Positions 43,337-53,618 of a stretch of 59,807 nucleotides of DNA are shown here, piece by piece. The stretch is from positions 1 through 59,807 of the forward strand of contig NZ_QSUU01000016.1 in assembly GCF_003439125.1 (NCBI RefSeq), given 5' to 3'. Source of the stretch: Collinsella sp. OM04-5 (GTDB lineage: Bacteria; Actinomycetota; Coriobacteriia; Coriobacteriales; Coriobacteriaceae). Below the pieces are notes generated by a model, which ran no database searches, was not told where the DNA came from, and was given only the letters and a program-made list of their open reading frames with translations. A program made the position numbers and the translations under genes. How positions within the stretch are numbered: position 1 is the stretch's first letter; the number at the start of each line of letters is the position of its first letter.

Positions 43337-44356
43337 CTATCCCAACTGGAAGAACAGAGCAAGGCCAACGGCACCAAAGGCCGCAGCGATAATCCAAAAA
43401 CGGATGACGACCTTGGTCTCGGCCCAGCCCTTCTTTTCGAAATGATGATGGATGGGCGCCATAAGGAAGACGCGCTTGTGCGTAAAGTGGAAGTAGACAA
43501 CCTGAATCATGACCGACAGAGTCTCAACGATAAACAGGCCGCCGATGATGAGGGAGACGACCTCGGTGTTAGTCATGATGGACGTACAGGCAAACGCGGC
43601 GCCCAGAGCAAGCGAGCCGGTATCGCCCATAAAGATGCTCGCCGGATAGCAGTTGAACCACAGAAAGCCCAAGCAGGCACCGGCACACGCGGTGCAGAAG
43701 ATGGACAGGTTCACGTCTCCGTGCAAAAACGCCATGGCAGCCATGGCGAGCATGGCAATCATGGAGGTGCCGCCAGCAAGACCGTCAAGGCCATCGGTCA
43801 GGTTCACGGCATTGGAAAGACCAGCGATCATCAGCCAGCAAAAGACAATATAGAGCCACGGGAACGAAAGGCCGCAGATGGTGGTCGAAAGCACGCCAAG
43901 GTCGATCGTCAGGCCGCCGGGAAAACGAATCTCGGGGGCGACGCCGCACCAGTTGACGGCAAGCACCGTAAAGGTGACACAGATAATGGTTAGGCCGATC
44001 ATCTTGGCATGCGGCGTCAGACCGAGCGAGCGCCCATGCGTAACGGAGGTCAGATCGTCGATCAGGCCCAGCACGCCGGTCGCCAGCGTGGCGAGCAGCA
44101 CGAGCACGAGCTCGGTGGTGAGCTTGCCCATCAGCAGGCAGGTCAGCGAGATCGCGACGAGGATGACAACGCCACCCATGGTGGGCGTTCCCTGCTTAAC
44201 CAAATGACGCTTGGGGCCGTCGGCACGAACCTGCTGGCCGATACCCTCGACCTTGAGCAGCTTAATCCACCACGGCATGAGCAGCAGCGCAATGGCTGCG
44301 GCGATGCCAAGCCCCAAAAAAGCCTGATACGTTGGATACGAGGGATTGCCGAACAT
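43337..44356 (-). CDS. mraY: Phospho-N-acetylmuramoyl-pentapeptide transferase
   Basis: Ten-helix membrane enzyme that makes lipid I on undecaprenyl phosphate. The 339 residues carry GTPTMGGVVI near residue 53, the Asp pair in LGLIDDLTS near residue 98, NAVNLTDGLDGLAGG near residue 180, GDTGSLALGA and the C-terminal MAPIHHHFEKKGWAE. The start is 3 nt after the murF stop. Confidence 0.98.
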   Translation of the reverse strand: MFGNPSYPTYQAFLGLGIAAAIALLLMPWWIKLLKVEGIGQQVRADGPKRHLVKQGTPTMGGVVILVAISLTCLLMGKLTTELVLVLLATLATGVLGLIDDLTSVTHGRSLGLTPHAKMIGLTIICVTFTVLAVNWCGVAPEIRFPGGLTIDLGVLSTTICGLSFPWLYIVFCWLMIAGLSNAVNLTDGLDGLAGGTSMIAMLAMAAMAFLHGDVNLSIFCTACAGACLGFLWFNCYPASIFMGDTGSLALGAAFACTSIMTNTEVVSLIIGGLFIVETLSVMIQVVYFHFTHKRVFLMAPIHHHFEKKGWAETKVVIRFWIIAAAFGAVGLALFFQLG

Positions 44357-44359
44357 GGG

Positions 44360-45784
44360 CTAGCACACACCTTCCACAAAGCGGTCGAGCTCAACAAAGC
44401 GGGAACCCTTGACCAGTACAACATCATGTTTTTCAAGCGCGCCGCCCATGCGGTCGAGCACCTGCTGATAATCGGAGAACACCTGGATGCGGTCCTCGTC
44501 CATGCCCATCATGCGCGCGGCATCGGCCATAAGCTGGGCCAGCTCACCACCCACGCACGCCAGCATGTCGAGCTTCTTGGCGGCGGCATAGGCGCCCACG
44601 AGCTCATGCATGCGAGGAGCCTCATCGCCCATCTCGCCCATCTCGCCCAGGATCGCCATGCGAGACCCCGTGCATGAAAGCGAGCACAGCAGATCGAGGC
44701 CGGCTGCCATCGATTCGGCGCTGGCGTTATAGGAATCGTCGATGATGCGTGCACCGCTCTTGGCGCGCTTGATCTCCTGGCGGTGCCCGGTGATCGTAAG
44801 ACCCCTAAAGGCAGCATCGATCTGCTCGGGCGTCACGCCCAGGCGATAGGCAACCGCGGCGGCCTTAACGGCATTAGGAACGGACTGCACGCCGGGGATG
44901 GCAAGCATGGTATCGATTGTCTCGCCCTGACCAAAATCGAGCGTAAAGACCGGACGGCCCTCGTCATCAACGCGAACGTCGCGGGCGCGGACCTCATCAT
45001 CGTCAGAGACACCGGCCAGCATCACGTCGATACCAGCAGGCTGGGCGAACGTATCGCGAATGAACGGCGTAAAATCGTCCTCGCCGCCCAAAACCAGCAG
45101 CGGCAAATAGTCGCCGGCGGCGCACATGCCCTGGACAATCTCGGCCTTAGCGCGGGCGATGTTCTCGCGGCTGCCCAAAATGCCGATATGAGAGGTGCCG
45201 ATCTTGCTCACGATGGCAAGGTTGGGATTGGCGGACTGGGACAGGCGCTCGATCTCGTGGAAATGATTCATGCCCATCTCGAGCACCAGGACCTCGGTAT
45301 CGGCCGGAGCGGAAAGCACCGTGAGCGGCATGCCGATCAGGTTATTGAAATTGCCCTTGGTGGCCCAGACACGATAGCGCTTGGCGAGCACAGCGGCGAG
45401 AACGTCCTTGGTCGTCGTCTTGCCGATGGAACCGGTAATGCCAACGACCAGGCAGCCAAGCTCCAGGCGATACGCGTGCGCCAAACGCAGCAGAAACTCC
45501 TCGGGATCATCGGTCAGCAAGATGGCACAGCCCTTGTCCTGCGCCAGCGAGACCAGCTCGGCCTCGGGCTCACGCGTCATCACGACGGCGCCGGCACCCG
45601 ACTGGACGGCACGGGAAGCAAAATCATTGCCGTCGACGTTTTCACCGGGAAAGGCGACGAAAATCGTCCCTTCCTCGACCTGGCGCGAGTCGATAACGCA
45701 CCCGCGGCATACCCGATCGACTTCTCCCGTCACGGTTCGGGCCCCTGTTGCGGCCGCGAGGTTGTTGACGGCGATCTCTATCAT
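44360..45784 (-). CDS. murF: UDP-N-acetylmuramoyl-tripeptide-D-alanyl-D-alanine ligase
   Basis: Adds D-Ala-D-Ala to the UDP-MurNAc tripeptide. The 474 residues contain the MurF-type N-terminal DSRQVEEGTIFVAFPGENVDGNDF, the ATP loop VVGITGSIGKTTTKDVLAAVL near residue 114, EMGMNHFHEIERLSQ near residue 165, and DDSYNASAESMAAGL near residue 345. The start at 45784 follows AGGGGAGCTGCA. It directly follows ftsI, where murE would normally sit. Confidence 0.97.
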   Translation of the reverse strand: MIEIAVNNLAAATGARTVTGEVDRVCRGCVIDSRQVEEGTIFVAFPGENVDGNDFASRAVQSGAGAVVMTREPEAELVSLAQDKGCAILLTDDPEEFLLRLAHAYRLELGCLVVGITGSIGKTTTKDVLAAVLAKRYRVWATKGNFNNLIGMPLTVLSAPADTEVLVLEMGMNHFHEIERLSQSANPNLAIVSKIGTSHIGILGSRENIARAKAEIVQGMCAAGDYLPLLVLGGEDDFTPFIRDTFAQPAGIDVMLAGVSDDDEVRARDVRVDDEGRPVFTLDFGQGETIDTMLAIPGVQSVPNAVKAAAVAYRLGVTPEQIDAAFRGLTITGHRQEIKRAKSGARIIDDSYNASAESMAAGLDLLCSLSCTGSRMAILGEMGEMGDEAPRMHELVGAYAAAKKLDMLACVGGELAQLMADAARMMGMDEDRIQVFSDYQQVLDRMGGALEKHDVVLVKGSRFVELDRFVEGVC

Positions 45785-45912
45785 TGCAGCTCCCCTGTAA
45801 ACCTAAATAATGCTATCGGCGTATTGTATCCCAGCGCCGCGCATGCGTGGTGCAGGGCATGTGAACACCCCTCATATGGGACAACAAACCACGCCCCAAA
45901 GATTGTAACCCC

Positions 45913-47778
45913 CTACTTCGTGTGTGGGATACCCAGCACGTCGAGCGCGTTGGCCATAATGGACTGGAACGGCACCGCAGCGGCATCTGAGCCGCTCGGC
46001 GTTCCGTCGAGCGTGATATAGCACAGCACCTTGGGCGATTGTGCCGGTGCAAAGCCCATAAAGGACGACATGTAGTTCTCCTTGAGGTAGCCGCCGTTCT
46101 CGTCGGCACGTTCGGCCGTACCGGTCTTACCCGCCACGTCATAGCCGTCAACCGCGCCGCCAACGCCCGTTCCCTCCGACACGACCGTCTGCATGCACGA
46201 TGTCACCTGGGATGCGGCGTCCTCCGAAATCGCGCGCTCGCCTTCGCCCCAGTCCTTCTCGTCGCCTTTGCTGGACTTATAGAAGTGCGGGGTCATCATC
46301 ACGCCGCCGTTGGCGATGCCGCCCACGGCACGTGCGATCTCAATCGGTGAGACAGACAGCGCCTGTCCAAAGCTCATCGAGCCCAGCGTGGCGCCGTCAT
46401 ACTGGTCACGCTCCTTGACGATGCCCAGGCTCTCGCCCGGAAAATCGACACCAGAGCTGTGACCGATGCCCCACTTGTCCACATAGGCGGCAAAGTCGTC
46501 GGCACCGATCTTGCGCCCCACCAGGACAAATCCCACGTTGGACGAACGGCGCATCATCTCGCGCACATCCATGGTCATGGCGTAGTCGCGCTTGTCGGCA
46601 TCGGTGACGGTATCGTCGCCCACCTTGATGCTCGCCGGCACCTCAAACGACGTACTCGACCGCACGACACCCAAGTCGAAGCCGGCGCCCGCCACGAGCG
46701 TCTTAAAGACCGAGCCGGGCTCGTAGGCGTCGGTGACCAGGCGCAGGTTCATATCCTCGGTCTTGGCGTTTTCCAAATTGGTCTGGTCGTAGGTCGGATA
46801 CGAGCAGGCTGCCAAGATCTCGCCTGTCGTAGGATCGGTGACCAGCGCCGAGCCGTTCTTGGCCTTTGTCTTCTCGACAGCCTCTGCCAGGGCATCCTCG
46901 GCCGCACGCTGGATATTGACGTCGAGCGTCGTCACGAGATCAACGCCGTCGACCGCAGCCACCTTTTTATAGGCACCGCCCGCGATATAGCTGCCGTCCC
47001 TCGCGCGCTCGCGTACGAGAGAACCGTTCGTGCCGGTTAGAAGCTTGTTGTATTGCTTTTCGAGACCAGTCAAGCCGTCGTTGTCTACATTCACTACACC
47101 CAGCACCTGCGATGCCAGATTGCCGTATGGATATACGCGCTTCATGGCCTGCTCAAAAAGCACGCCGGGCAGGTTCTTCTTCTCCAGCGCCACAGCATCG
47201 TCTTCGTCCACCTGGCGCTTGATATACACCCAGGTTCCATCGGACTCAACGAGCTTGCGGCAGGTCTTTTTATCGATTCCAGTTGCCTTGACCAGCGCCG
47301 ACACCGTCTTGTCAACATCCTCGACAAGCTGCGGGTTCACAGCGATGTTGCGACATTCGACCGACGACGCCAGCACGTTACCGTTGCGGTCGTAGATGGT
47401 GCCACGTTTGGCATAGAGGGTCTGCGCAAGCAGGCGACGCGCATCGGCACGCTCGCGCAGTTTATCGGCTTCGACAATTTGATAGTCGGCAAGGCGAAAG
47501 ACGCCCAAGCCCAAGCCAAGCCCAATGAATCCCATGACGGCTTTGCGGCGAGGCAGCGGCGTGCCTGTGAGCCATTCGGTCGACGAACTCTTGCGCGACC
47601 TAGTGTTATGCACTTGAGGGCCGCCCGAGCCGCGAAGTCGCGACGCCGGGTCGTTGCCACGGGACTGCCCGGCGTTGTAAGATTGCCGACCCGTTCCTTG
47701 ATAACCAGAACGTCCCCGCGACGAGGGACGTCCAGAACCGCGGCCCCCATCGGAACCGCGGCGATAGTCATTTGTCAT
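45913..47778 (-). CDS. ftsI: Penicillin-binding protein 2/FtsI (septal transpeptidase)
   Basis: Class B PBP that cross-links septal peptidoglycan. The 621 residues have a Gly/Ser/Arg-rich cytosolic tail of ~75 residues, one helix (VMGFIGLGLGLGVFRLADY, about 80-98), a dimerisation domain beginning LYAKRGTIYDRNGNVLASS, and the transpeptidase: SVFK active-site Ser near residue 358, SSN near 412 and KTGT near 551. The start at 47778 follows ACGGTAGCTGAGT with a weak ribosome binding site. It is 17 nt past the ftsL-like gene. Confidence 0.96.
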   Translation of the reverse strand: MTNDYRRGSDGGRGSGRPSSRGRSGYQGTGRQSYNAGQSRGNDPASRLRGSGGPQVHNTRSRKSSSTEWLTGTPLPRRKAVMGFIGLGLGLGVFRLADYQIVEADKLRERADARRLLAQTLYAKRGTIYDRNGNVLASSVECRNIAVNPQLVEDVDKTVSALVKATGIDKKTCRKLVESDGTWVYIKRQVDEDDAVALEKKNLPGVLFEQAMKRVYPYGNLASQVLGVVNVDNDGLTGLEKQYNKLLTGTNGSLVRERARDGSYIAGGAYKKVAAVDGVDLVTTLDVNIQRAAEDALAEAVEKTKAKNGSALVTDPTTGEILAACSYPTYDQTNLENAKTEDMNLRLVTDAYEPGSVFKTLVAGAGFDLGVVRSSTSFEVPASIKVGDDTVTDADKRDYAMTMDVREMMRRSSNVGFVLVGRKIGADDFAAYVDKWGIGHSSGVDFPGESLGIVKERDQYDGATLGSMSFGQALSVSPIEIARAVGGIANGGVMMTPHFYKSSKGDEKDWGEGERAISEDAASQVTSCMQTVVSEGTGVGGAVDGYDVAGKTGTAERADENGGYLKENYMSSFMGFAPAQSPKVLCYITLDGTPSGSDAAAVPFQSIMANALDVLGIPHTK

Positions 47779-47795
47779 ACTCAGCTACCGTCTTG

Positions 47796-48266
47796 CTACT
47801 GAGCGGTCGCGGTCGCGTTGGCGCCCGCGGCTGCATCCTGCGAAAAGTCAAGTGTAACGCTCTCGCTGGGCTCCACCATGCCATAAGCGCCCGCAAGGTC
47901 GCGAATGCGCGTGTCGGCGCCATAGACCGAATGCATGACCTCCAGGTCGGAGCTCTCATCGGTCGCCTTTTCGAGCGTGTTGGTAAGCTCGGCGTTGCTG
48001 TTGAGCACCTGGGCCGTAACGCCGGCGAGCGCCACGCGGGCGACGCCGATCGTCATGAAGATAGCCGCAATGATGCAAAACGTTTTAAGAACGCTCATGA
48101 AAACCGGGCTTACCGCCTGGTTTGCCTGACGGCCCGCGCCCGTGTAGACATCAAAGCGCGGCGTGCGCTGCTCACGGGGAGCAACGGGGGCCTGCGGCGT
48201 CTCACGATAGGCGGGCATGGCGTTCATATCATAGGCGAGTGCTGCGTTTGAAGTGTTGTAGCCCAT
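47796..48266 (-). CDS. FtsL-like small divisome protein
   Basis: By position (between rsmH and ftsI) and topology this is FtsL, a partner of FtsQ/FtsB; sequence similarity alone would be weak. In 156 residues there is a ~55-residue cytosolic part, one helix (FMSVLKTFCIIAAIFMTIGVARVAL, about 56-80), then a short coiled-coil-like stretch (AQVLNSNAELTNTLEKATDESSDLE) and a small C-terminal domain with IRDLAGAYGMVEPSES. The extracellular coiled coil followed by an RDLA-type motif is typical of FtsL/DivIC. Confidence 0.75.
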   Translation of the reverse strand: MGYNTSNAALAYDMNAMPAYRETPQAPVAPREQRTPRFDVYTGAGRQANQAVSPVFMSVLKTFCIIAAIFMTIGVARVALAGVTAQVLNSNAELTNTLEKATDESSDLEVMHSVYGADTRIRDLAGAYGMVEPSESVTLDFSQDAAAGANATATAQ

Positions 48267-48356
48267 GATATGCCGCCTCCCATCCCGAGTACGTTGGTAG
48301 TGTGTTTAAGCTTCGTTTATGGTGCGAGCGGGAGGTCCAATATCGCGCGGTCGCGC

Positions 48357-49322
48357 CTACAGACGCTGCGCCACGCGGATTTTGGCTGATCTCGCCCGAG
48401 GGTTGCGCTCAACCTCATCAGGCTGGGCAACCAGGGGTTTGCGGGTGATGACCTTGAGTATCGGCACGTTGCCGCACACGCACACCGGAATCTCCGGCGG
48501 ACACGTGCACCCCTGGCTCATCTCCTTAAAGTGGTTCTTTACGATACGGTCCTCGAGCGAGTGATACGAAATGACGCAGATACGTCCGCCCGGGTTGAGC
48601 CACCTGGTGGCGGCATCAAGCCCTCGTTCGAGCACATCGAGCTCGTGATTGACCTCGATGCGAATGGCCTGGAAACTTTTCTTGGCCGGGTGTCCACCAT
48701 GCCGACGAGCGGCAGCTGGGATACCCGCCTTGATGATCTCGACAAATTGGCCGGTGGTTTCGATCGGTTCTTGCTCGCGGCGGCGCACGATCTCGCGCGC
48801 GATCTGCGAGGCGAACTTCTCTTCGCCGTAGACGCGTAGAATCCGGGCGAGGTCGTGTTCGTTATAGGTGTTGATGACCTCAGCTGCGTTTAAGGTGTTA
48901 TTGCCCGGATCCATCCGCATGTCCAATGGGGCGTCCTCGTTATACGAAAAGCCCCTGCCAGGGATATCGAGTTGCGGTGACGAAACGCCCAAATCGAACA
49001 GGAAGCCATCGACCCCGGGCACCTCGGCCGAGCAAAGCAGCTCGTCCAAGTCGCCGAAGTTGCCCTTCAGCAGCTGGTGCGGTACGCCGGGAACCTCGCG
49101 GTCCAGACGGGCGCCAGCGGCCTCGAGGGCCATGTCGTCCTGATCGACGCCGAGCAAAAGGCCGGTCTCCCCCACCTGCGCGGCCATCTTTACCGAATGG
49201 CCGGCACCGCCAAGGGTGCAGTCGCAGACGACGGAGCCGCTCTTTAGCTGCAGCGACTCAAGCACTTCGCCGAGCATGACAGGTTCATGCCGATATTCTT
49301 GTGTCAAGATCCCACGCTCCAT
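48357..49322 (-). CDS. rsmH: 16S rRNA (cytosine-1402-N4) methyltransferase
   Basis: SAM-dependent enzyme that methylates N4 of C1402 in 16S rRNA. The 321 residues have HEPVMLGEVLESL near residue 12, the SAM motif VCDCTLGGAGHS near residue 33, FLFDLGVSSPQLD near residue 105, PLDMRMD, and the C-terminal ISYHSLEDRIVKNHF near residue 250. The ATG at 49322 fits the normal N-terminus. It is 20 nt past mraZ and is the second gene of the dcw operon. Confidence 0.97.
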   Translation of the reverse strand: MERGILTQEYRHEPVMLGEVLESLQLKSGSVVCDCTLGGAGHSVKMAAQVGETGLLLGVDQDDMALEAAGARLDREVPGVPHQLLKGNFGDLDELLCSAEVPGVDGFLFDLGVSSPQLDIPGRGFSYNEDAPLDMRMDPGNNTLNAAEVINTYNEHDLARILRVYGEEKFASQIAREIVRRREQEPIETTGQFVEIIKAGIPAAARRHGGHPAKKSFQAIRIEVNHELDVLERGLDAATRWLNPGGRICVISYHSLEDRIVKNHFKEMSQGCTCPPEIPVCVCGNVPILKVITRKPLVAQPDEVERNPRARSAKIRVAQRL

Positions 49323-49342
49323 CCGTTACCCGTGCCTTGCCC

Positions 49343-49777
49343 TTACGAGAAGAAGAGGTCCAGCAGGGCCTCATCGTCATCGTCCTCATCGGCCGCGGCG
49401 CGATCCCAAACCTCAAGGTGGTCGTAGTTGCCCACAACCGTGACCTCGCGGTCGAGGTTCGCCTGCTTGCGGAGAGACTCAGAAAGACCGATACGACCGG
49501 CGCTGTCCACGTCCATCGACGTGGTGCGCTTGTTGATCGCCCTCATGAGCTTCTGGTCGTTGATGTCGCGCGGGTTAAAACCCTCGTGGCCCTCACGACC
49601 CGCGAAGAGTCCTTCGACCCACTTATCGAAGGCCTCGGCAGAGAACACGTACAGAGCATCGACATCCAGGGCTTTGAACACGCGAACGTGCTCTCCAAGC
49701 TCCTCGCGAAGGGGTGCAGGCAGGGACAGACGACCTTTTGCATCGAGATTGCGCTCATATGCACCAGTCATTCCCAT
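49343..49777 (-). CDS. mraZ: Transcriptional regulator MraZ
   Basis: AbrB-like ring-shaped DNA-binding protein that represses its own dcw operon. The 144 residues contain two MraZ repeats: GAYERNLDAKGRLSLPAPLREEL near residue 5 and MDVDSAGRIGLSESLRKQANLDREVTVVGNYDHLEVWD near residue 90. The acidic tail (DEDDDDEALLDLFFS) is usual in Actinobacteria. The ATG at 49777 has GAGGGGAGGG upstream. Its own binding boxes are seen at 49875-49920. Confidence 0.96.
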   Translation of the reverse strand: MGMTGAYERNLDAKGRLSLPAPLREELGEHVRVFKALDVDALYVFSAEAFDKWVEGLFAGREGHEGFNPRDINDQKLMRAINKRTTSMDVDSAGRIGLSESLRKQANLDREVTVVGNYDHLEVWDRAAADEDDDDEALLDLFFS

Positions 49778-49874
49778 GTGCGCCCTCCCCTCGGTTACTC
49801 AGATGGCACGTACGCGGGGAACCACCCCGCCTGTCGACGTCATCAATAATATGGGGAACCGCCCCATTTTTCAA

Positions 49875-49920
49875 CACCTTTCCCCACCCCTTCCCCCACC
49901 CCTCCCCACCATTCCACCCC
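49875..49920 (-). promoter_or_regulatory. MraZ operator: five GGTGGGG boxes
   Basis: Read on the minus strand, GGT(G)GG-type boxes recur with starts ~10 nt apart (8, 10, 12 and 10): GGTGGAAT, GGTGGGGAGG, GGTGGGGGAA, GGTGGGGAAA, GGTG. MraZ is known to bind tandem TGGG-type repeats one helical turn apart upstream of its gene, so this fits autoregulation. The last box ends about 97 nt before the mraZ start. Confidence 0.75.
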
Positions 49921-49941
49921 CAATATGTTGTAAAACACCCC

Positions 49942-49955
49942 CGAGCATATGTTCG
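49942..49955. promoter_or_regulatory. LexA-box-like dyad upstream of mraZ
   Basis: CGAGCATATGTTCG differs at one position from the Gram-positive SOS box CGAACATATGTTCG. It is flanked by two CAATATGTTG motifs (49921-49930, 49962-49971), also partly palindromic. The region lies ~165-180 nt upstream of mraZ. Confidence 0.5.
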
Positions 49956-50018
49956 AAAACACAATATGTTGTGTTTGCAGCAAAGGCGGGATGCCACCTG
50001 TAGAACCACGCCCGCGAA

Positions 50019-50044
50019 CCTCAACCTTCAAGTTGACCTTGAGG
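50019..50044. promoter_or_regulatory. CCTCAACCTTCAAGTTGA dyad upstream of mraZ
   Basis: Arms TCAAC/GTTGA and outer CCTCAA/TTGAGG. The inner 16-mer shares 13 of 16 bases with the dyad in the ftsZ leader (35495-35510). It sits ~240 nt upstream of mraZ. Confidence 0.5.
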
Positions 50045-50136
50045 CGATTTTTACGTCCCTTTACACGCCGTTCACATCGCCCCCAAACTCCCCCACCCAC
50101 GGTACACACGGCCCACCGCCGCGTCGGTGTCTAGCG

Positions 50137-50206
50137 AAAAATGGGACGAGCCCCAGATTGCCCATGCGCGCGCAAAAGCACGCCGCGGCAATCTGGGGCC
50201 CGTCCC
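50137..50206 (-). terminator. Terminator of xerD with 20-bp stem
   Basis: On the minus strand GGGACGGGCCCCAGATTGCC pairs with GGCAATCTGGGGCTCGTCCC (one wobble) around a ~24-nt loop and is followed by ATTTTTCGCTAG. It begins 33 nt past the xerD stop. The long stem resembles the other intergenic palindromes. Confidence 0.75.
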
Positions 50207-50239
50207 CAAATACCTATAGATATGCAGGCCAGCGATGTG

Positions 50240-51181
50240 TTAACGATGTGCCAGCGGGTGCGCCGCCAGATAGACCTCGGTCAGTTGCGTACGATCGACA
50301 TGCGTGTAGACCTGCGTGGTCGATATATCGGCATGTCCCAAGATCTCCTGTAGCACACGGAGGTCCGCACCGCCCGCAAGCATATGGGTGGCAAAGGAGT
50401 GACGCAGCGTATGGGGATGGAGTCCCACCAGCCCCACCTGGCGCCCGTAGCGCTCACAGATGGCATGGATGCCCTGGCGCGACAGACGGCGGCCGTTCTT
50501 ATTTAAAAAGACCGCCGAGGTCTCGGTTCCGTGGGCATGGGCCGCCAAGCGAGAACGCCCCTTAGTTATATAGCGCGTCAGAGCTCGCGCCGCGCTTCCC
50601 ACCAACGGGGACAGGCGTTCCTTTGAGCCCTTACCGCGAACGAGCACAAAGCCATCGTCGATATGGATATCGCCCACATCGAGCCCCACCAACTCACTCA
50701 CACGCAAGCCGCATCCGTAGAGCACTTCCAAGATGGCATGGTCGCGCAAGCCCATCTCGCCCTCGGGGAAGTCTTGATCGAGCAGCGCCGAGACATCCTC
50801 CACCGATAGATACTCCGGCAAACGCTCAGCCTTTTTAGGCAGGCGCAACGCCGCCGTTGGATTTTGGGCCACAATCCCATCGCGCACCAAAAAGGCATGC
50901 AGGCCCTTCACGGCCGCAAGCGCACGCTCCACCGAGGCATCGGAATAGCCCCCATCGCGACGGTCGGCGACAAAGCCCTCCACGACCTGACGAGTCACCT
51001 CATCAAAAGACATGATGCCCGCCCGCTCCAGATACGCGCAGTACGTCGTCAGGTCACGACGATAGGCCGCAATCGTGTTGCGCGCCAAACCCCGCTCGAC
51101 CGCGAGGTAATCGAGATACTCCCCCGCCGCCACGGCGAGCGACGAGGGAGTAGCTTCGGTATGTTCTTTGTTCGCCGGCAC
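50240..51181 (-). CDS. xerD: Site-specific tyrosine recombinase XerD
   Basis: Resolves chromosome dimers at dif. The 313 residues have a SAM-like N-domain (YLDYLAVERGLARNTIAAYRRDL) and a C-domain with catalytic Arg in YGCGLRVSELVGL (about residue 157), Lys in VRGKGSKERL, the HTLRHSFATHML block (His-x-x-Arg, about 250), HADISTTQVY and the Tyr of VYTHVDR (about 292). The GTG at 51181 starts two bases past the pyrG stop, so translational coupling is likely. No better start is in frame. XerC versus XerD is not fully certain. Confidence 0.9.
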   Translation of the reverse strand: MPANKEHTEATPSSLAVAAGEYLDYLAVERGLARNTIAAYRRDLTTYCAYLERAGIMSFDEVTRQVVEGFVADRRDGGYSDASVERALAAVKGLHAFLVRDGIVAQNPTAALRLPKKAERLPEYLSVEDVSALLDQDFPEGEMGLRDHAILEVLYGCGLRVSELVGLDVGDIHIDDGFVLVRGKGSKERLSPLVGSAARALTRYITKGRSRLAAHAHGTETSAVFLNKNGRRLSRQGIHAICERYGRQVGLVGLHPHTLRHSFATHMLAGGADLRVLQEILGHADISTTQVYTHVDRTQLTEVYLAAHPLAHR

Positions 51182-51183
51182 CC

Positions 51184-52851
<1,668 letters not shown>

Positions 52852-52969
52852 TTACCTGCGCTTCCCGTAGAAGTTGTTTATCCACATCTTACGGGTCTTC
52901 ATTGTAATACTCGCGCCGCGGACCGTCCGCAATTTTTCTCGCGTGCGATTGCATTTCTCAATCTTGAAA

Positions 52970-52999
52970 CAAAACGCCGCCCGGTTTCCCAGGCGGCGT
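52970..52999 (-). terminator. Terminator of the winged-helix gene
   Basis: On the minus strand ACGCCGCC pairs with GGCGGCGT and is followed by TTTTGTTTC; it lies 24 nt past the stop at 53024. Confidence 0.8.
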
Positions 53000-53023
53000 C
53001 GCTATGGCAAGGGTTACATGCTG

Positions 53024-53362
53024 CTATCGATCAGCAACCTCGTCCTCAAGCATTTCTTGAACGAGCATGCCGGTACGGACGCCCTCAAGATACCACTCGC
53101 CACGTTCGGTGAGGCAAATGCCATTTGCAAGCTGACCGCCGTCGTCGCTATAACGCGAGACGACATCAATCATGCCTTCGGAATCCAAGCGATCGATTGC
53201 CGCGCGGGCACGATACGGCGAAACCCCCACGCGCTCGGCAAGCGTTTTGCGCGAGAAACCATACGGCCCGCCATTGTCTTCGGTTTGCTGGTCGATCTCC
53301 ATCAACACCAGCACCTCGACACGCTTCATATCGTTGACACTCGCACGACCCTTGCCCGCCAT
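53024..53362 (-). CDS. Winged-helix DNA-binding domain protein
   Basis: Probable transcription regulator; targets unknown. From ATG 53362 (GAGGAGG upstream) the 112 residues begin MAGKGRASVNDMKRVEVLVL, followed by a helix-turn-helix FSRKTLAERVGVSPYRARAAIDRLDSEGMIDVVSRYSDDG (about residues 35-75), then a wing and a C-terminal dimer-type helix (LEGVRTGMLVQEMLEDEVADR). No sensor domain is visible. A longer frame upstream adds 18 residues without a ribosome binding site. It lies between pyrG and the DUF1846 gene, with terminators on both sides. Confidence 0.75.
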   Translation of the reverse strand: MAGKGRASVNDMKRVEVLVLMEIDQQTEDNGGPYGFSRKTLAERVGVSPYRARAAIDRLDSEGMIDVVSRYSDDGGQLANGICLTERGEWYLEGVRTGMLVQEMLEDEVADR

Positions 53363-53551
53363 AGCAGCCTCCTCAAACCGAGCACGAGCATCTAACGCGC
53401 CGTGCGCGACCGACACACCTCACGATGGCAGGTAATATCCATCATGCGGCATCCCGCTAAGGATGAAACAGTTACGGTTATTGTATACCGCTCAAATTGT
53501 TTCTAGGCAGGTAAACAGCTATTTTTCGCCGAAATAGACGCTTTATTGATC

Positions 53552-53584
53552 AAAAAGCCGTACCGGGCGCTAACCCGATACGGC
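53552..53584 (-). terminator. Terminator of the DUF1846 gene
   Basis: On the minus strand GCCGTATCGGG pairs with CCCGGTACGGC (one mismatch) and is followed by TTTTTGATC; it starts ~35 nt past the stop. Confidence 0.8.
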
Positions 53585-53618
53585 CAAAATGCAATGCAAT
53601 TACCGCGGTGCTTCAAAC

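Larger units (their letters stand above)
49778..50136. other. mraZ upstream regulatory region
   Basis: No gene is seen. The region carries five MraZ boxes, a LexA-like dyad, two CAATATGTTG motifs and the TCAACCTTCAAGTTGA dyad. It is a long and densely marked leader for an operon whose promoter is usually short. Confidence 0.6.

Noticed and set aside
49921..49971. Short AATATGTTG repeats as a CRISPR array
   Set aside because: Only three imperfect words at unequal spacing, no spacers of constant length and no cas genes nearby.
50240..51181. xerD as an integrase of a mobile element
   Set aside because: The sequence is a standard Xer recombinase coupled to pyrG; no att-like repeats or phage genes are nearby.
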